Notes under the pieces: generated by a model | The model's input: only the letters and a program-made list of their open reading frames with translations | Databases searched by the model: none | Told to the model about the DNA's origin: nothing | Source of the DNA: Omnitrophica bacterium RIFCSPLOWO2_01_FULL_45_10b | Lineage (GTDB): Bacteria > Omnitrophota > Omnitrophia > Omnitrophales > Danuiimicrobiaceae | Assembly (NCBI GenBank): GCA_001804205.1 | Contig: MHFM01000060.1 | Location: 1-17,758 of the forward strand | Length of the DNA stretch: 17,758 nt | Direction: 5' to 3' | Shown: positions 15,734 through 17,758 of the stretch, in pieces | How the letters are laid out: every line of letters starts with the position of its first letter | How positions within the stretch are numbered: position 1 is the stretch's first letter | Made by a program: the position numbers and the translations under genes

Positions 15734-17017
15734 TTATCTAAAAAAACCTTTTCCAAAAACCACGATAATAAAAATAAAAATAGGGAGCGAAACGCCGGCG
15801 ATCCATAAAACTAAACGACTAAATTTTCTGCTGCCAATAAAGCTTGGGTCCTTTGCCTTTGTTTCCAGAAAATGCGGAACGCTTTCAATGGTGGGCTGAA
15901 AAGTTGGCTTATGAGCCGGAAAGGGTTCGCTCAGTGTTGGAAATTTTCGAAAGGCAATAAAAAAAACAATTCCCATATACAAAAGAATAAGAGCGATTTG
16001 CTGATATCGTGCAGCAACCAAAGCAAGGCCTGTCGCGCCGAAACCAATTGCAACAAGGTACAGCAAAACGACCACCTGCGGCCTTGTTAAACCCAGCGCT
16101 AATAATCGATGATGAATATGGCCAAGATCGGGATGGAATATCTTGGTCCATGAAAGCGCACGGTCCGGCAATGTGTGTGAGCCGACCCATCCAGAGGACC
16201 AACGTCTGATCACGGCACCAATGGCATCTGCGATCGGAAGCCCAAGAATGACGATCGGAATTGCAAGCGCCACCGCCGTCGAACTTTTTTGAGCACTGCG
16301 CAAAGATAAAAGCGCTATGGAAAACCCTAAGAACAAGCTTCCTGTATCTCCCATAAAAATGGATGCGGGATAAAAATTATAACGGAAAAAACCAACGATA
16401 CTGCCGGACAAAATAGCAGCCAGCATCGCCACTTGAATGTTATTAAGATAAAGAGAGACAACGAAAGTGGTGAGTAGAGCAATTAACGAAATTCCGGCTG
16501 CAAGCCCATCAATTCCATCGATAAAATTGATAGCATTAATAATAAAAAGAAACCAAAGAATGGTGAGTGGCTTGCTTAAAAAACCCAAAGGGATGGAATC
16601 TCCATTAAACGGATTGGTTACCGCATAAATTTGATATCCGAATTGAAGCATCAGGATGGCAACCCCAATTTGAACAACCAATTTCCATTTATAATTAATG
16701 TGATATTTGTCATCGATCATCCCTACGATCACAATGGGTGTAACCCCAAGAAACAAATGATGAATCTTAAAATCCGGGAACAGCGGCTGACCGATCCAGA
16801 AAGAATGACCGGCGCTTGCTATGAGCACCGTTACAAAGAAGGCAAAATACATCGCGATTCCACCCATCGTAGGAATTGCTTTTTCATGAGGCTTGCGCTG
16901 ACTCGGTAAATCGAGAGCCTTGCATTTAATGGACCATTGCCTGATAATAGGTGTTAACCAATAAGCAATTCCTCCTGCCACCAAAAAATAAGAAAAAAAA
17001 TAGAGCCATAGGATCAT
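15734..17017 (-). CDS. wecA: WecA-type undecaprenyl-phosphate N-acetylhexosamine-1-phosphate transferase
   Basis: An integral membrane enzyme of 427 residues with about eleven helices that would start glycan synthesis by moving a HexNAc-1-phosphate, usually GlcNAc-1-P, from UDP to undecaprenyl phosphate. All PNPT family motifs are visible: KPHEKAIPTMGG at 42-53, the Asp pair in GMIDDKYH (102-103), NAINFIDGIDGLAAG at 161-175, YNFYPASIFMGDTGS ending at 227, and HIHHRLLALGLT at 300-311. The HIHH form separates the WecA/TagO group from MraY. I chose the ATG at 17017, four bases after the stop of the O-antigen ligase gene, because it begins at the first helix; the open frame runs 55 codons further upstream into that gene, with no domain features. 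A weak GAAGG lies about 10 bases before this ATG. The C-terminal 60 residues form an extra loop plus helix beyond the core. Confidence 0.92.
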   Translation of the reverse strand: MILWLYFFSYFLVAGGIAYWLTPIIRQWSIKCKALDLPSQRKPHEKAIPTMGGIAMYFAFFVTVLIASAGHSFWIGQPLFPDFKIHHLFLGVTPIVIVGMIDDKYHINYKWKLVVQIGVAILMLQFGYQIYAVTNPFNGDSIPLGFLSKPLTILWFLFIINAINFIDGIDGLAAGISLIALLTTFVVSLYLNNIQVAMLAAILSGSIVGFFRYNFYPASIFMGDTGSLFLGFSIALLSLRSAQKSSTAVALAIPIVILGLPIADAIGAVIRRWSSGWVGSHTLPDRALSWTKIFHPDLGHIHHRLLALGLTRPQVVVLLYLVAIGFGATGLALVAARYQQIALILLYMGIVFFIAFRKFPTLSEPFPAHKPTFQPTIESVPHFLETKAKDPSFIGSRKFSRLVLWIAGVSLPIFIFIIVVFGKGFFR

Positions 17018-17021
17018 TTGA

Positions 17022-17758
17022 TTACGCCTTCGCGATTTCTCCCGCTTTTTCTCTTGTGACTGCGTGCGCCATTTGATAAGCCATGATGACAATAACCCAA
17101 AACGGAAAAGTAAACGAATTACCGGCGGAATAAAGCCAGCTTTCAAAAAAAGCGTTCGCGAGCCCCCCAAGAATCGAGGCATTCAAAGCCAGTCCAAGCC
17201 ATCGTTCTTGATCCGAAACAATGCGGCTTACTTGATAAGCATTGTTTAAGAAAAAAAGAATGAGCGGAACAAAAAAAATAAAAGCTCCGATAAATCCTAG
17301 TTGGCTAATTAAACCAATATACGAATTATGAGCGTAGGCACCCGCGTGTTCTAAGAAGACAATGTCAAATTTAATAAAGAGTTGGTCCTCCGTTCCAAAA
17401 CCATAACCCCACCATGGGCGAAGCGCAATCAGCCGAATGACTTCTTTCCAGGCTTCGAGCCGCCCTCCACCTGTGGCTAAGTTCTCCCAGCGAAAATATT
17501 GCTGAAAAAAAGAAGATCCAAAAAGTTCTGCGTAAAGAAGCGACGCCCCTAAGAAAAAGAAGAGGATGATCAAAGCGTGGGCATGCTTGCGGCGGTATAG
17601 CATTAAAAAATACGCCACTGAAACTGCGGTACTAATAATCCCGCCGCGGGATTGAGAAAAAAACAAACCGATCGCGATGAGTGTGATCAAAATAAGTGCA
17701 TATTGCTTCCGCTCACACAAATAGCTCCAAAAAGCGAGTGGGGCTAAAATCGCAGAGA
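17022..17758 (-). CDS. O-antigen ligase/polymerase (Wzy_C family), 5' end cut by window
   Basis: The C-terminal part of a polytopic membrane protein, open to the right edge: codons before the TTG at 17720 read on without a stop (SAILAPLAFWSYL), so the true start is outside the window and about 245 residues are visible. FSQSRGG is the family's signature after a helix. The large extracytoplasmic loop then has GGGRLEAWKEVI, RPWWGYGFGTED and AHNSYIGLISQLGFIGA, whose histidine and asparagine match the conserved HN pair of WaaL and Wzy proteins; three further helices follow. It would polymerise repeat units or ligate the lipid-linked glycan to an acceptor at the periplasmic face. Ligase and polymerase cannot be told apart from this part, and a protein O-oligosaccharyltransferase of the PglL type is also possible. 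It is the first gene of the operon visible here. Confidence 0.88.
   Translation of the reverse strand, partial: SAILAPLAFWSYLCERKQYALILITLIAIGLFFSQSRGGIISTAVSVAYFLMLYRRKHAHALIILFFFLGASLLYAELFGSSFFQQYFRWENLATGGGRLEAWKEVIRLIALRPWWGYGFGTEDQLFIKFDIVFLEHAGAYAHNSYIGLISQLGFIGAFIFFVPLILFFLNNAYQVSRIVSDQERWLGLALNASILGGLANAFFESWLYSAGNSFTFPFWVIVIMAYQMAHAVTREKAGEIAKA

Noticed and set aside
15639..16909. Several plus-strand open frames of 60-92 codons opposite asnB and wecA
   Set aside because: They are antisense to well-supported genes with intact motifs and have no recognisable products.
17018..17182. 55-codon N-terminal extension of the WecA-type gene
   Set aside because: It overlaps the coding sequence of the O-antigen ligase and is basic and featureless; the ATG at 17017 begins at the first membrane helix.
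1..17758. CRISPR array, tRNA/rRNA, transposase, integrase, toxin-antitoxin or phage genes
   Set aside because: I looked for regularly spaced repeats, cloverleaf-like sequences, and mobile-element protein motifs and saw none; coding density leaves little room for them.
7782..17758. Exosortase/PEP-CTERM type exopolysaccharide locus
   Set aside because: AsnB and GT4 genes occur in such loci, but there is no exosortase, PEP-CTERM protein or characteristic chain-length and sensor genes in the window.

Overview
The window is a nearly gap-free stretch of bacterial DNA with no tRNA, rRNA, CRISPR array, insertion sequence or phage gene that I could see. Three gene blocks can be read. (1) At the left edge, on the minus strand, lies the 5' three quarters or so of a membrane acyl-CoA (delta-9 type) fatty acid desaturase (1-688), cut by the window end. 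(2) Divergent from it, on the plus strand, five tightly packed genes run from 856 to 7795: homospermidine synthase, a PLP-dependent fold-III ornithine-type decarboxylase, a NodU/CmcH-family carbamoyltransferase, a WbuB-like GT4 glycosyltransferase and a GT-C membrane glycosyltransferase. (3) Nine minus-strand genes run from the right edge back to 7782: O-antigen ligase/polymerase (cut by the window end), WecA-type polyprenyl-phosphate HexNAc-1-P transferase, AsnB-type amidotransferase, GT4, GT2, GT4, a SAM-methyltransferase-like protein, a second GT-C membrane protein, and a DPM1-like GT2. Blocks 2 and 3 converge and overlap by 14 bases at their 3' ends.

Together blocks 2 and 3 look like a surface polysaccharide (O-antigen or exopolysaccharide) locus. 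WecA would start the lipid-linked glycan, the GT4 and GT2 enzymes would extend it, and the DPM1-like GT2 probably charges polyprenyl-phosphate with a sugar for one or both GT-C transferases. The carbamoyltransferase, the AsnB-like amidotransferase and the methyltransferase are candidates for decorating the glycan, and the Wzy/WaaL-like protein for polymerising or ligating it. The first two plus-strand genes form a polyamine unit: decarboxylase to putrescine, then putrescine to homospermidine. Whether they belong functionally to the glycan locus is unclear.

The organism is most likely a Gram-negative bacterium of medium GC: lines I sampled ran from about 53-57% in the polyamine genes to about 34% in one GT-C gene. 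Almost none of the start codons has a recognisable Shine-Dalgarno sequence, many genes overlap by 4-20 bases, and both genes at the divergent promoter region seem to have very short or no 5' leaders. This fits a lineage that makes little use of Shine-Dalgarno sequences, but I cannot name the phylum from this window. The individual enzymes all belong to known families. The most noteworthy points are the repeated GTGAAAAA motif over the hss promoter, the non-SD/leaderless layout, the polyamine-to-carbamoyltransferase junction, and the paired GT-C/DPM1-like module.
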